From positions 26,625 through 90,624 of the forward strand of contig NZ_JAOTBE010000008.1 of the NCBI RefSeq assembly GCF_026162645.1: 64,000 bases of DNA. The letters are read 5' to 3'. Shown here piece by piece: positions 31,721 to 40,625 of this stretch. The DNA is from Paracoccus rhizosphaerae. GTDB lineage: Bacteria > Pseudomonadota > Alphaproteobacteria > Rhodobacterales > Rhodobacteraceae. A program made the position numbers and the translations under genes. How positions within the stretch are numbered: position 1 is the stretch's first letter; each line of letters begins with the position of its first letter. The notes under the pieces were generated by a model. The model was not told the DNA's origin. It saw nothing but the letters and a program-made list of their open reading frames with translations, and made no database searches.

Positions 31721-32455
31721 ATGACACAGCTTCTGAGGGTGTTTCTGGCCGGAACAGCTTTGCTGGCGATGGCTGCCTGCGAGCCTGCCTCGCATGTGAC
31801 CGAGGCACCGCCCGCCGCCCCCGCGCCGCCTCCGGTCCGGCCGGAAACTGCGGCCATGTATGCCGCACAGGATGACGGGAACCTGACCGTTCCCGCCATT
31901 CCCGAGAGCCTGCTGACCGAGGACAAGGCCCGGCAGCTGGTGGACTACTGGACCGAAGAACCTGTCGGCACCATCATCGTCGATCCTCATGCCAGGCGGC
32001 TTTATCATGTACAGCCCGGCAACAAGGCCATGCGCTATACCGTGGGCGTGGGCGCCGCAGGCTACGGCTTCACCGGCGAGGCGCATATCCCCTATCAGCG
32101 TGATTGGCCCCGCTGGACCCCCACCGACAGCATGCTGGCCGAGAACCCCGAGCAGTACGGCCCCTCGGCGGCCGGCGTAGAGGGTGGGCTCTCGAACCCA
32201 ATGGGCGCGCGAGCGCTCTATATCCACAACAGCGGCGGCGACACCTTCTACCGCATCCACGGCACGCCCGACCCGCAGTCGATCGGCACTGCCAGTTCGG
32301 CCGGATGCATTCGCCTGTTCAACCAGGACATCATCCACCTGGCCGAGAATACCCGCAGCATGAGCAAGGTCGTGGTTCTGACGCAAGCGCAGTCGGGACG
32401 GGGAACAACGCCGCCCGCCGCACAGATGCCGACCGCCACCGGAGGACCGACATGA
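31721..32455 (+). CDS. Lipoprotein L,D-transpeptidase (YkuD domain)
   Basis: 244 residues. A lipoprotein signal ends in LAMAAC (Cys20), a Pro-rich linker (about 28-42) follows, and the YkuD domain has IHGTPDPQSIGTASSAGC with catalytic Cys196 and its His. Such enzymes crosslink peptidoglycan or attach proteins to it. The catalytic cysteine needs to be kept reduced, which fits co-transcription with DsbD and a TlpA reductase. The stop overlaps the next ATG (ATGA). Confidence 0.9.
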   Translation: MTQLLRVFLAGTALLAMAACEPASHVTEAPPAAPAPPPVRPETAAMYAAQDDGNLTVPAIPESLLTEDKARQLVDYWTEEPVGTIIVDPHARRLYHVQPGNKAMRYTVGVGAAGYGFTGEAHIPYQRDWPRWTPTDSMLAENPEQYGPSAAGVEGGLSNPMGARALYIHNSGGDTFYRIHGTPDPQSIGTASSAGCIRLFNQDIIHLAENTRSMSKVVVLTQAQSGRGTTPPAAQMPTATGGPT

Positions 32456-33087
32456 CCCTTGACCGCAGAACGTTTCTCGCCGCCGGTGCTGGCGCCGGTG
32501 TCGTGGCGCTTGGTGGCGGAGCATGGACACTGCTGCGTCAGTCCGGCCGCGCGGGCGAGCCGAGCGTCGACGACGTGCTTCATGATCCCGATCAGCCTGT
32601 CCTGGGCAACCCGCAAGGGGATCTCACCATTGCCGAGTTCTTCGATTACCAGTGCCCGTTCTGCAAGCGCGGCCATCCTGATCTCATGGACGAAGTCGAA
32701 GCCGATGGAAACATCCGCCTGGTGATGAAGGACTGGCCGATCTTCGGAAGCGCTTCGGTTCTTGCCGCGCAAATGGTGCTGGGGGCAGCAGATCCGGAAC
32801 GCTATGCGGCGGCGCAAGCAGCGCTGATGGCAACGCCTGCACGTCTGACCGAGGAAGACGTGCGGACGACCTTGGCCGCAGCCGGCCATGATCCTGACAG
32901 GATGCTGGAAATCTATCGACAGGATCGGCAACGGTGGGACGGGCTGATGGGCCGCAATGCACAGCAGGCGGCCGCCCTTGGTCTGCAGGGTACCCCGGCC
33001 TTCATCATCGGCCGCACCATTCACGCTGGCGCGCTGGACCGGGACCGCCTGCGAGCGGCCATCGCCGCAGCGCGCAGCGGCGCCTGA
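32452..33087 (+). CDS. DsbA-family thiol oxidoreductase (copy 2), Tat/Sec exported
   Basis: 211 residues from ATG 32452 with GGAGG upstream. The signal peptide is twin-Arg-like (MTLDRRTFLAAGAG), and the mature part has LGNPQGDLTIAEFFDYQCPFC with CPFC at 68-71 and a GTPAFIIG cis-Pro loop. It is related to the copy at 26298-26918 but clearly diverged. The position between two L,D-transpeptidases suggests it services their cysteines (inference). Confidence 0.88.
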   Translation: MTLDRRTFLAAGAGAGVVALGGGAWTLLRQSGRAGEPSVDDVLHDPDQPVLGNPQGDLTIAEFFDYQCPFCKRGHPDLMDEVEADGNIRLVMKDWPIFGSASVLAAQMVLGAADPERYAAAQAALMATPARLTEEDVRTTLAAAGHDPDRMLEIYRQDRQRWDGLMGRNAQQAAALGLQGTPAFIIGRTIHAGALDRDRLRAAIAAARSGA

Positions 33088-33120
33088 ACCCGATTTCTCA
33101 CAACCAAGAAGGAGCAGAAG

Positions 33121-33669
33121 ATGAACAAAGTTTCACGCCGTCGGATGATGGGGCTGATCACAGTCGGCGGCCTGGCCGCACCGGTCGTGGCGCGGGCGCA
33201 ATCGGGGCCGGATCGCAACATCAGCAGTTTCACCATGCAGCGCTGGCAGGATCATTTTGACGAACTGGGGCTTGGCGCCATCGTCGCCGATACCGGTTCC
33301 CGCGCATTGCATTTCTGGTCAGGGGATGGGGAGACCTATCGGACCTATCCCACCTCCGTTCCCATCTCGGAGGAACTGACGAAGCGCGGCTATACCGAGA
33401 TCGTGCGCAAGAAGGAGGGTCCCAGCTGGACGCCCACCGCCTCGATGATGGAGCGGTTCCCTCACTACCGCCCGATGGGCCCCGGCCCGGACAATCCCCT
33501 GGGCACGCATGCGATGTATCTGTCCTGGCCCGCCTACCTGATCCACGGGACACATGACACGCGCAAGATCGGGCGGCTGTCGTCTGATGGCTGCATCGGA
33601 TTATACAACGAGAAGATCGAGGAGCTGTTCGGGATGTGTCCCGTCGGCACACAGGTCCGGATCATCTGA
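33121..33669 (+). CDS. L,D-transpeptidase (YkuD domain), second copy
   Basis: 182 residues: signal peptide to about residue 26 (RAQSGP), then a YkuD domain with IHGTHDTRKIGRLSSDGC, giving His142 and catalytic Cys158. There is no lipobox, so it is periplasmic rather than membrane bound. It is 33 bases downstream of dsbA with AAGGAG before the ATG and closes the dsbD operon. It is shorter than the first transpeptidase. Confidence 0.88.
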   Translation: MNKVSRRRMMGLITVGGLAAPVVARAQSGPDRNISSFTMQRWQDHFDELGLGAIVADTGSRALHFWSGDGETYRTYPTSVPISEELTKRGYTEIVRKKEGPSWTPTASMMERFPHYRPMGPGPDNPLGTHAMYLSWPAYLIHGTHDTRKIGRLSSDGCIGLYNEKIEELFGMCPVGTQVRII

Positions 33670-33703
33670 ATGGCGGACAGGCAAAACGGAACACGCCGCC
33701 GCG

Positions 33704-34018
33704 TCAGATGTCCTTGCAGAAGGCCTCGTAAAGGGCCGCCATCAGCACCTCGAGATCCGGATCGCTGATCCGGTAGTGGATCGTCTGGCTCTCGCGGCGC
33801 GTTTCCACCATGCCCGCCTCGCGCAGCTTGGCCAGATGTTGGCTCAGGGCCGACTGGCTCAAGCCCACCGCTTGCTGGAGCGCGCCGACCGAGCGCTCAC
33901 CCTTGGCCAGTTCACACAGGATCAAGAGGCGCTTGGCATTGGCGACCAGTGCCAGCCGTCCGGCAACATAGTCGGCTCGCTCTTGCAGAACCTGCGAAGC
34001 CTGATCGTCCAGTTCCAT
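33704..34018 (-). CDS. sqrR: SqrR/BigR-type persulfide-responsive repressor
   Basis: A 104-residue ArsR-family protein. Recognition helix: VGLSQSALSQHLAKLREAG. Its only two cysteines, Cys35 (LLILCELAKGE) and Cys101 (EAFCKDI), are 66 residues apart, the same as Cys41 and Cys107 of Rhodobacter capsulatus SqrR, which form a polysulfide bridge. It should derepress the divergent yeeE-blh-rhodanese operon when persulfides rise. ATG 34018 is preferred because AAGG lies 8 bases upstream. An upstream ATG at 34048 would place the start inside the promoter. Confidence 0.9.
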   Translation of the reverse strand: MELDDQASQVLQERADYVAGRLALVANAKRLLILCELAKGERSVGALQQAVGLSQSALSQHLAKLREAGMVETRRESQTIHYRISDPDLEVLMAALYEAFCKDI

Positions 34019-34028
34019 TATATTAGCC

Positions 34029-34057
34029 TTGACTGATTTAGTATTCATTAATATATA
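34029..34057 (+). promoter_or_regulatory. Promoter of the persulfide-detoxification operon
   Basis: TTGACT (34029-34034), 17-base spacer, TATATA (34052-34057): one of the best sigma-70 matches in the window. The AT-rich spacer (ATTCATTAAT region) between the divergent genes is the likely SqrR operator. On the other strand TTGCAG-N17-TACTAA could drive sqrR. Confidence 0.72.
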
Positions 34058-34108
34058 GCACTGCAAGGGCGACGAGGCAAGTGTCGCCGCATTGATTGGA
34101 GAGCGGGA

Positions 34109-34567
34109 ATGGAGATGGAAATACAAACTGCGTTTACGCCATGGGCGTCTCTTGGCGGCGGCGTGCTGATCGGGTTGAGCGCGGTAATGGTGATGGGGAT
34201 CTTCGGCCGCATCGCCGGGATCTCTGGCATCACGCAAGGCGCTGTGGGCGGCATCCTGCCGCTGCGCGGCGCGCCGAAGGACCGGGACTGGCGGTGGGCC
34301 TTTCTGCTGGGACTGCTGGCGGCGCCGATGCTTATCATGGCGGCGGGCGGAACCGTGGCGCAGACAGTTCCGCAGAACCTGCTGGCAATGGCCATCGCCG
34401 GGCTTCTTGTCGGCCTCGGGACGGCGCTCGGCTCGGGCTGCACCTCGGGCCATGGGGTATGCGGGTTGGCACGGCTGTCGGGCCGGTCGCTGGTCGCCGT
34501 CGCGACCTTCATGACGACGGGCTTCATTACGGTTTTCCTTCTTCGCCACGTCCTGGGGGGAGTGTGA
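34109..34567 (+). CDS. YeeE/YedE-family transporter, N-terminal half protein
   Basis: 152 residues, about four transmembrane helices. The signature is GSGCTSGHGVCGLARLSGRS with Cys111 and Cys118, the cysteines that relay thiosulfate or sulfane sulfur in TsuA/YeeE. It pairs with the next ORF, which carries the other half, and the ATG of that gene overlaps this stop (TGATG). The two together probably import or export a sulfur species for the enzymes encoded behind them. Confidence 0.88.
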   Translation: MEMEIQTAFTPWASLGGGVLIGLSAVMVMGIFGRIAGISGITQGAVGGILPLRGAPKDRDWRWAFLLGLLAAPMLIMAAGGTVAQTVPQNLLAMAIAGLLVGLGTALGSGCTSGHGVCGLARLSGRSLVAVATFMTTGFITVFLLRHVLGGV

Positions 34568-35007
34568 TGCGCATTCTGTGGGGCTTTCTCAGCGGGCTCG
34601 TCTTTGGGCTGGGGCTGGTGATCTCGGGCATGGCCAACCCAGCCAAGGTGCTGAACTTCCTCGATCTGGCAGGAAGCTGGGACCCGAGCCTGGCCTTTGT
34701 GATGGGCGGGGCTACCGTCACGGCGTTCATCGGCTACCGCTTGGTCTGGCGGCGTCGGGCGCCGGTCCTTGACCAAACCTTCGACATTCCCACGGGCCGC
34801 AGCATCGACAGACTGCTGGTCACCGGGGCGGCGCTTTTCGGGATCGGTTGGGGGATCGGCGGCTTCTGCCCGGGCCCGGCCTGGACCGCTCTCCCTCTTC
34901 TGGCACCGGGAACATTGATCTTCCTGCCGGCCATGCTGGTTGGCCTGTGGGCTGGCGCCTGGATCAAGGGCTTGGGGCTTCTCAACACAAAAGGAGCAGC
35001 AACATGA
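34567..35007 (+). CDS. YeeE/YedE-family transporter, second half (DUF6691)
   Basis: 146 residues with four helices. Conserved GLVISGMANPAKVLNFLDL and IGGFCPGPAWT with Cys101, the second sulfur-relay site. It is the intact counterpart of the remnant at 8717-8959. It overlaps the persulfide hydrolase start (ATGA), so transporter and enzyme are co-translated. Confidence 0.87.
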   Translation: MRILWGFLSGLVFGLGLVISGMANPAKVLNFLDLAGSWDPSLAFVMGGATVTAFIGYRLVWRRRAPVLDQTFDIPTGRSIDRLLVTGAALFGIGWGIGGFCPGPAWTALPLLAPGTLIFLPAMLVGLWAGAWIKGLGLLNTKGAAT

Positions 35008-35921
35008 GCAATTCGAACCTCCAGCAGCCGGTCGTGCGCCACTCGCCGTCGCGGGGGGCAGGCAGCCCCGATGTCTGGGGCATCTACGAGCCGGATACCG
35101 GATCGATCCAGTATATCTGCGCGGACCCGGCCACGAAGAAGGCGGCGCTGATCGATGTCGTCTGGAACCTGGACCCGAAGAACTATCGTTTCTCGACGGA
35201 CAGCATGGAGCAGGTCCTGGACCTGGTGCAGCAGAACGCCTTGAGCGTCGAATGGATCCTAGACACGCATCCCCATGCCGATCACGTCATGGCCTCTGCG
35301 CTTCTGAAGGAGCGCATCGGCGCGCCCACCGGCATTGGTGAGAAGGCCCCGGATATCGCAAGCATCTGGGCCGGTCTCTACAACCTCCCTGATGCCTTTG
35401 ATCCGGCTCGCGACTTCGACCGACTATTCGTTGAGGGCGAGATCTTCCGAATCGGCGATCTTGAGGTGCGGGTGATGCTATCGCCCGGCCACACGCTCGG
35501 CTCGATTACCTATGTCTGCGGCGACGCCGCCTTCACACATGACACGTTGATGCAGCCTGATGTCGGTACTTCGCGCGCGGACTTCCCCGGCGGCACGACT
35601 GAGGAGTTGTGGGACTCGATCCAGGAGATCCTCGCCCTGCCGGGCGAGACACGCCTCTTTGTCGGCCACGACTACGGCACCGAGGAGCGTGACGAGCCGG
35701 AATGGGAAGCCACCGTGGCCGAGCACCGTGCCGGAAACCGTCACGTCAAGGACGGCACCCGGCGCGAAGACTGGATCACGCTGCGCAACGAGCGGGACGC
35801 CACCCTGGCGCTGCCCGACCGGATCCTGGCCGCGTTGCAGATCAATCTGCGCGGCGGGCGCCTGCCTGCGGCCGAAGAAGATGGCAACAACTACCTGAAG
35901 ATCCCGGTCAACCGCTTCTAA
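35004..35921 (+). CDS. Persulfide-dioxygenase/Blh-like hydrolase (copy 2)
   Basis: 305 residues with THPHADH at 88-94, SPGHTLGS, HDTLMQPD and FVGHDYG supplying the metal ligands. Closely related to 8962-9873 along the full length. AAAGGAG lies 9 bases before the ATG. In SqrR/BigR-controlled operons this enzyme oxidises glutathione persulfide to sulfite (established for the family), which the SulP protein encoded downstream could then help to remove. Confidence 0.88.
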   Translation: MSNSNLQQPVVRHSPSRGAGSPDVWGIYEPDTGSIQYICADPATKKAALIDVVWNLDPKNYRFSTDSMEQVLDLVQQNALSVEWILDTHPHADHVMASALLKERIGAPTGIGEKAPDIASIWAGLYNLPDAFDPARDFDRLFVEGEIFRIGDLEVRVMLSPGHTLGSITYVCGDAAFTHDTLMQPDVGTSRADFPGGTTEELWDSIQEILALPGETRLFVGHDYGTEERDEPEWEATVAEHRAGNRHVKDGTRREDWITLRNERDATLALPDRILAALQINLRGGRLPAAEEDGNNYLKIPVNRF

Positions 35922-35932
35922 GGAGACTGAGC

Positions 35933-36316
35933 ATGACCATGACCATGAAACAGCTTGTCGAGGACGCCCGCAGCCGTGTTACGGCGGTCTCGCCCGCCGA
36001 TGCCGCAAGGGCAGCCGAGCAGGGCGATCTTGTTCTCGACGTGCGCGAACCGGCGGAACTGGAAACGGACGGGCGCGTGCCGGGCGCGCTGCATGTGCCG
36101 CGCGGCATTCTGGAAACACGCGCCGATGCCACCACCGCGACCGCAGTGGCGCAATTGACCGGTATGCGCGGCATGGGACGGGTGCATGTCCTTTGCGCCT
36201 CTGGCGGCCGTGCGGCGCTGGCCGCCGATACGCTGTGCGTCATGGGGTATGAGGCCGACCTCATCGAAGGTGGCTTGTCCGCCTGGAAGGCCAACGGCCT
36301 TCCCGTCGAGGGCTGA
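35933..36316 (+). CDS. Single-domain rhodanese (copy 2)
   Basis: 127 residues; DVREPAEL and the catalytic loop CASGGRA at 88-94 (Cys88). AAGGAG precedes the ATG, 11 bases after the hydrolase stop. Paralogue of 9888-10274, with a shared MKQLVEDARSRV/MKDLVADARSRV N-terminus. It works with the upstream hydrolase in sulfane sulfur transfer. Confidence 0.9.
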   Translation: MTMTMKQLVEDARSRVTAVSPADAARAAEQGDLVLDVREPAELETDGRVPGALHVPRGILETRADATTATAVAQLTGMRGMGRVHVLCASGGRAALAADTLCVMGYEADLIEGGLSAWKANGLPVEG

Positions 36317-36319
36317 GGC

Positions 36320-38098
36320 ATGGCAAGGCTGAGGCATTACCTGCCCATCCTGGAATGGGGGCGTGCCTATGATCGGCACGTCTTCCTCAGCGACGGGATG
36401 GCAGCGGTGATCGTCACGATCATGCTGATCCCTCAGTCCTTGGCCTATGCCATGCTCGCCGGGCTGCCGCCTGTCATCGGGCTTTACGCCTCGATCCTGC
36501 CGCTCGTCGTGTACGCCCTTTTTGGCAGCAGCCGCACCCTCTCGGTGGGTCCTGTGGCGGTCGTCTCGCTTCTGACCGCCACGGCTGCCAGCAGCGTCGC
36601 TTCACCCGGCAGCCCGGAGTACATCGCGGCCGCGCTGGCGCTGGCGCTTCTATCAGGACTGATCCTGCTGGCGATGGGGATCTTCCGCCTCGGGTTTGTT
36701 GCGAACCTGCTGTCGCACCCTGTCATCTCCGGTTTCATCACCGCGTCCAGCCTGCTAATCGCGACCGGTCAACTGAAGCACATTCTTGGCACGCAGGCCC
36801 AAGGGCATACCGTGTTCGAGATGGTACCGTCCCTGATCGGGAGCCTGGGTGACATGCATCTGCCGACGCTGACGATCGGGGCGACAGCGACCGTATTCCT
36901 CTTCTGGTCGCGCAAGTCTCTCAAGCCAACGCTCCGGGTCCTGAAGGTACCGGAAGGAATTGCCGTTCTGTTGTCCCGAACAGGTCCGGTGATGGTCGTC
37001 ATCGCCTCGATCCTGTTCGTCGTGGGGCTGGATCTCGACGCAAAGGGTGTGGCCGTGGTTAGGGACGTACCCCAGGGCTTGCCCCCGCTGTCACTGCCGG
37101 CTCTGGACCTGTCGCTCTGGATTACCCTTTTACCAGCTGCCACGCTGATCGCCCTGATCGGCTTCGTTGAGTCGGTGTCGGTGGCGCAGACCCTGGCAGC
37201 GAAGCGGCGCCAGTCCATCAGTCCGGATCAGGAGCTGATCGGTCTTGGCATGGCCAGCTTGGCCGCGGCCTTCTCTTCCGGCTACCCGGTCACGGGCGGC
37301 TTTGCGCGATCAGTTGTCAATTTCGACGCCGGCGCCCAGACCCCGGCGGCCGGCGCCTTCACGGCCATCGGCATCGCCTTGGCCTCGCTGTTCCTGACGC
37401 CTTTGCTGTTTCACCTGCCGATCGCGGTTCTGGCGGCCACCATCATCGTGGCGGTCCTGAGCCTGGCGGACTTCGGCGCCCTGTCCCGGACCTGGAGATA
37501 TTCGCGTGCAGATTTTGCAGCCCTGGCCACGACGCTGCTGGTGACCCTGGGGCGCGGGGTGGAAAGCGGCATCATTGCCGGCGTCGCCGTCTCGGTCCTG
37601 CTGCATCTCTGGGCGACTTCCCGTCCGCATATCGCGGTGATCGGCCAAGTGCCGGGCACGCAGCATTTCCGCAATGTCCTGCGACACGATGTGGTCTGCA
37701 CGCCGGAGATCCTCGGGCTGCGCATCGACGAAAGCCTGTTTTTCGCCAATGCCCGCGCCATCGAGAATGTCATCCAGCAGGAGGTCGCGGAGCGCCCCGA
37801 TCTTCGCCACGTCGTGCTGAACTGCGCAGCCGTCAATAGCGTAGACGCAAGTGCCCTCGAAAGTCTGGAATTGGTCATGCATCGTCTGGAGGACGCGGGT
37901 ATTCGCCTGCACCTGTCCGAGGTCAAGGGTCCCGTCATGGATCGCTTGAAGCGCAGCGACTTCCTGCATCATCTTACGGGAGAGGTGTTCCTGTCGCACT
38001 ATCAAGCTCTGGAGACGCTTGCTCCTGCGGTGGCGCATACATCACATGCTACCCGTTTGGCAGCCCCCCTGCTGAACCGTCACTCCAGTCTCGAATAG
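36320..38098 (+). CDS. SulP-family anion transporter with STAS domain
   Basis: 592 residues. Membrane domain (about 20-430) with LIPQSLAYAMLAGLPPVIGLYAS, the SulP signature; FSSGYPVTGGFARSVVNFDAGAQT is the second conserved loop. A C-terminal STAS domain is at ~455-560 (VVLNCAAVNSVDASALESLE). It likely moves sulfate, sulfite or bicarbonate. It lies 3 bases after the rhodanese and so belongs to the sulfur operon. The last ~30 residues are unstructured. Confidence 0.92.
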   Translation: MARLRHYLPILEWGRAYDRHVFLSDGMAAVIVTIMLIPQSLAYAMLAGLPPVIGLYASILPLVVYALFGSSRTLSVGPVAVVSLLTATAASSVASPGSPEYIAAALALALLSGLILLAMGIFRLGFVANLLSHPVISGFITASSLLIATGQLKHILGTQAQGHTVFEMVPSLIGSLGDMHLPTLTIGATATVFLFWSRKSLKPTLRVLKVPEGIAVLLSRTGPVMVVIASILFVVGLDLDAKGVAVVRDVPQGLPPLSLPALDLSLWITLLPAATLIALIGFVESVSVAQTLAAKRRQSISPDQELIGLGMASLAAAFSSGYPVTGGFARSVVNFDAGAQTPAAGAFTAIGIALASLFLTPLLFHLPIAVLAATIIVAVLSLADFGALSRTWRYSRADFAALATTLLVTLGRGVESGIIAGVAVSVLLHLWATSRPHIAVIGQVPGTQHFRNVLRHDVVCTPEILGLRIDESLFFANARAIENVIQQEVAERPDLRHVVLNCAAVNSVDASALESLELVMHRLEDAGIRLHLSEVKGPVMDRLKRSDFLHHLTGEVFLSHYQALETLAPAVAHTSHATRLAAPLLNRHSSLE

Positions 38099-38347
38099 GC
38101 AGATCATCTAGTCTTGCCGAATGACCGCTATAGGCGCCGGTGCATGATGCTGCATAAGCACCGCCGCGTGTAGCTGGAAGGCGGCTATGGGCTCCTCAGG
38201 TCCACAATGTACTAAGACGATGCAGATGCTATTGAAACGCTAATGCTTCAAGGTTGACCCGTTCTGGCTGGTGCGACATGAGTGCAACGGTCCGGGCGCG
38301 CCGGAACGGCTTGCCGGCGCCTGCCCATGAGCATGAAGGACAGCAGC

Positions 38348-39859
38348 ATGATAATGGGCGACTCCGACGCCAAGTCCCGCGACATGGCCTTTCTCTCCGG
38401 TGGAGGCGAGTTGGGCGCCCTGGTACGAGGGTTCGACTGGTCGGCTACATCCATTGGACCGGCTGAGAATTGGCCTTCCACCCTCAAGGCAGCCGTGGGC
38501 ATCATCCTGCGCGCTCCTGTCGCGATGGCTGTTCTCTGGGGAGAGGATGGCGTCATGATCTACAATGATGCTTACGCGGTCTTCGCACGCGACCGTCACC
38601 CGATGCAGCTGGGCATGAAGGTGCGTCAGGCTTGGCCAGAAGCCGCCGACTTCAATGACCGTGTCATGACGGTAGGGATGGCTGGTGGCACCCTTTCCTT
38701 CAAGGATCAGGAGTTGACGCTCAACCGGAACGGGATCCCCGCGCCGGTTTGGCTGAATCTTGATTACGCGCCGGTCATCGACGAGAGCGGCACGGCAGCG
38801 GGCGTTCTTGCGGTAGTGGTAGAGACAACCGAACGGGTTCTGGCTGATAGGCGGGTGCGAGCCGAGCGCGAGCGCCTGCAGCAGCTTTTCGCCCAGGCTC
38901 CCGGCTTCATGGCCATGTTGGAGGGCCCGGATCATGTCTTCGGTCTGGTCAATCCCGCCTACGAGCAGCTCGTCGGGCATCGAAAAGTCCAGGGAAAGCC
39001 AGTGCGCGAGGCGCTTCCCGAAGTGGTGGGCCAAGGCTTTATCGAGCTCCTCGACCGGGTTTATCAAGACGGGCAACCCTACACTGGCCGCTCGTTCAAG
39101 GTCGGCCTCCAGCGTGCTCCTGATGCTCCTGTGGAAGAGCGCTTCGTGGATTTCGTCTACCAGCCGATCGTTGATGGAGACGGGGCCGTTGAAGGCATCT
39201 TCGTCGAAGGGTATGACGTGACGGAGCGCGTTCACGGGGAAGCGCATCTGCGCCTCCTGATGAACGAGTTGAACCACCGGCTGAAGAACACGCTTGCAAC
39301 CGTCCAGGCAATTATCCGGCAAACTCTGAAAGATCCCACCACGCAGGAAGCCTGCGAAGCCCTTAGTGCGCGTGTCAGTGCCCTTTCACGTGCCCAGGAT
39401 GTGCTGACCAGGGACAGCTGGCGAGGTGCCGACCTCCTTCAGGTGGTTTCCGCAGCATTAGCCCCGCATGGAGGAGACGATCATAATCGTTTCCAGATCA
39501 ACGGGCCGTCCATTCCTCTGGGCACTCGCGCTGCCCTGTCGCTCTCTCTTGCCTTTCACGAACTTGCGACCAATGCCGCGAAGTATGGTGCCTTGAGCAC
39601 CAAGGACGGGCAGGTCGAGATTGTGTGGTCTGTCCAGCGGAACCCTGAACCCAGACTGCACCTTGAGTGGCGGGAGCGCGGAGGTCCGCCCGTGACACTT
39701 CCGTCGCGCAAGGGCTTCGGAACGCAGCTGATCGAGCGGGGAACGGCCATGGAACTGGACGCTGAAGTCTCCCTCCACTACCGGCCCACCGGCTTCGCCT
39801 TCACGTTCTCTGCAGATGTCGCATCACTTGCGGAACGGACAGAGGCTACGTCCTCGTGA
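38348..39859 (+). CDS. PAS-domain HWE/HisKA_2-type histidine kinase
   Basis: 503 residues. Two PAS-like domains (about 20-170 and 175-300) precede the HWE kinase core: MNELNHRLKNTLATVQAII with phospho-His310, LAFHELATNAAKYGAL (N box) and GTQLIERG. These kinases sense light, redox or small ligands and feed the general stress response. ATG 38348 has AAGGA 7 bases upstream; ATG 38327 is the alternative. It ends 4 bases into the receiver gene. The 249-base gap before it shows no further gene. Confidence 0.87.
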   Translation: MIMGDSDAKSRDMAFLSGGGELGALVRGFDWSATSIGPAENWPSTLKAAVGIILRAPVAMAVLWGEDGVMIYNDAYAVFARDRHPMQLGMKVRQAWPEAADFNDRVMTVGMAGGTLSFKDQELTLNRNGIPAPVWLNLDYAPVIDESGTAAGVLAVVVETTERVLADRRVRAERERLQQLFAQAPGFMAMLEGPDHVFGLVNPAYEQLVGHRKVQGKPVREALPEVVGQGFIELLDRVYQDGQPYTGRSFKVGLQRAPDAPVEERFVDFVYQPIVDGDGAVEGIFVEGYDVTERVHGEAHLRLLMNELNHRLKNTLATVQAIIRQTLKDPTTQEACEALSARVSALSRAQDVLTRDSWRGADLLQVVSAALAPHGGDDHNRFQINGPSIPLGTRAALSLSLAFHELATNAAKYGALSTKDGQVEIVWSVQRNPEPRLHLEWRERGGPPVTLPSRKGFGTQLIERGTAMELDAEVSLHYRPTGFAFTFSADVASLAERTEATSS

Positions 39860-40203
39860 CGGCGCTCAGGGTGCTCCTTGTCGAGGATGAGATGCTGATC
39901 GCCATGGATATGGAAGACATGCTGGTGGCGATGGGATATGTCGTTGTCGGACCCGCAATGCGGCTTCAGAAGGCTGTTGAGAAGGCCCGCGTGGAGAACC
40001 TCGATCTGGCTGTTCTGGACGTGAACCTCGCCGGCGAACGATCATTTCCGGTCGCGGAGGTTCTGCGCGAGAGGGGGATCCCTTTCATCTTTGCGACTGG
40101 CTACGGCACGGCCGCTCTGACCGAGGAATTCGAAGGCACGATCACGCTTCAGAAGCCGGTAGATCCCGGCCAACTGAGGGCAGCAATAGCCCTTCTTCGA
40201 TAG
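39856..40203 (+). CDS. Single-domain response regulator
   Basis: 115 residues from a GTG overlapping the kinase stop. Receiver only: acidic pair at ED 10-11, phospho-acceptor Asp55 (AVLDVNLAG), Thr/Gly loop FATGYG and Lys100 in LQKPVD. With no output domain it probably acts as a phosphate shuttle or sink for the adjacent HWE kinase. Confidence 0.9.
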   Translation: MTALRVLLVEDEMLIAMDMEDMLVAMGYVVVGPAMRLQKAVEKARVENLDLAVLDVNLAGERSFPVAEVLRERGIPFIFATGYGTAALTEEFEGTITLQKPVDPGQLRAAIALLR

Positions 40204-40562
40204 CAAGCAGATCTATAGGCGCACTGCCCGACGGCAACAGCACTTCATACTGCACGCCCAGCCTGTCGGCGTGGTGCATCGCGGCCTGAAGCGTCGGAAA
40301 GCTCAGTTCCACCTGACAGACGGTGTCGGCGCTTGAGGTCCAACCCATCAGCGGCTCGGTTCCCTGCCCAGACCTGCGCGCGAACGCGAGCCTCCACTGC
40401 CTGGCTTGCCCGGCCGGAAGTCATGGCTGATTTTGCGGGGCGCCAGATCCGCGCCACCGCATCCGAGGGAAGAGAAGACGACCAGGCCGGTGTTACCCGA
40501 CCTATCGGCAGAAGCGTCGGGGCCGGTGCCGAACCATGGAAGCTGGCGTGGTTCATGTTCAT
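40142..40562 (-). pseudogene. NDUFS4-like complex I subunit gene with a frameshift
   Basis: The minus strand encodes an alphaproteobacterial ETC complex I subunit (NDUFS4-like) in two frames. The first frame reads AVARIWRPAKSAMTSGRA; a +/-1 shift within 40391-40415 is then needed to continue as QWRLAFARR...EPLMGWTSSADT and VELSFPTLQAAMHHADRLG. Each half alone lacks the other conserved part. The break may be a true mutation or a sequence error. A plasmid-borne copy of this core respiratory gene is unusual. Confidence 0.7.
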
Positions 40563-40625
40563 GACAACCCCGGCCCTGCATATTGGATGGGCCCCATCTG
40601 CCGCAGATCGGACCCGGTTTCCTTC

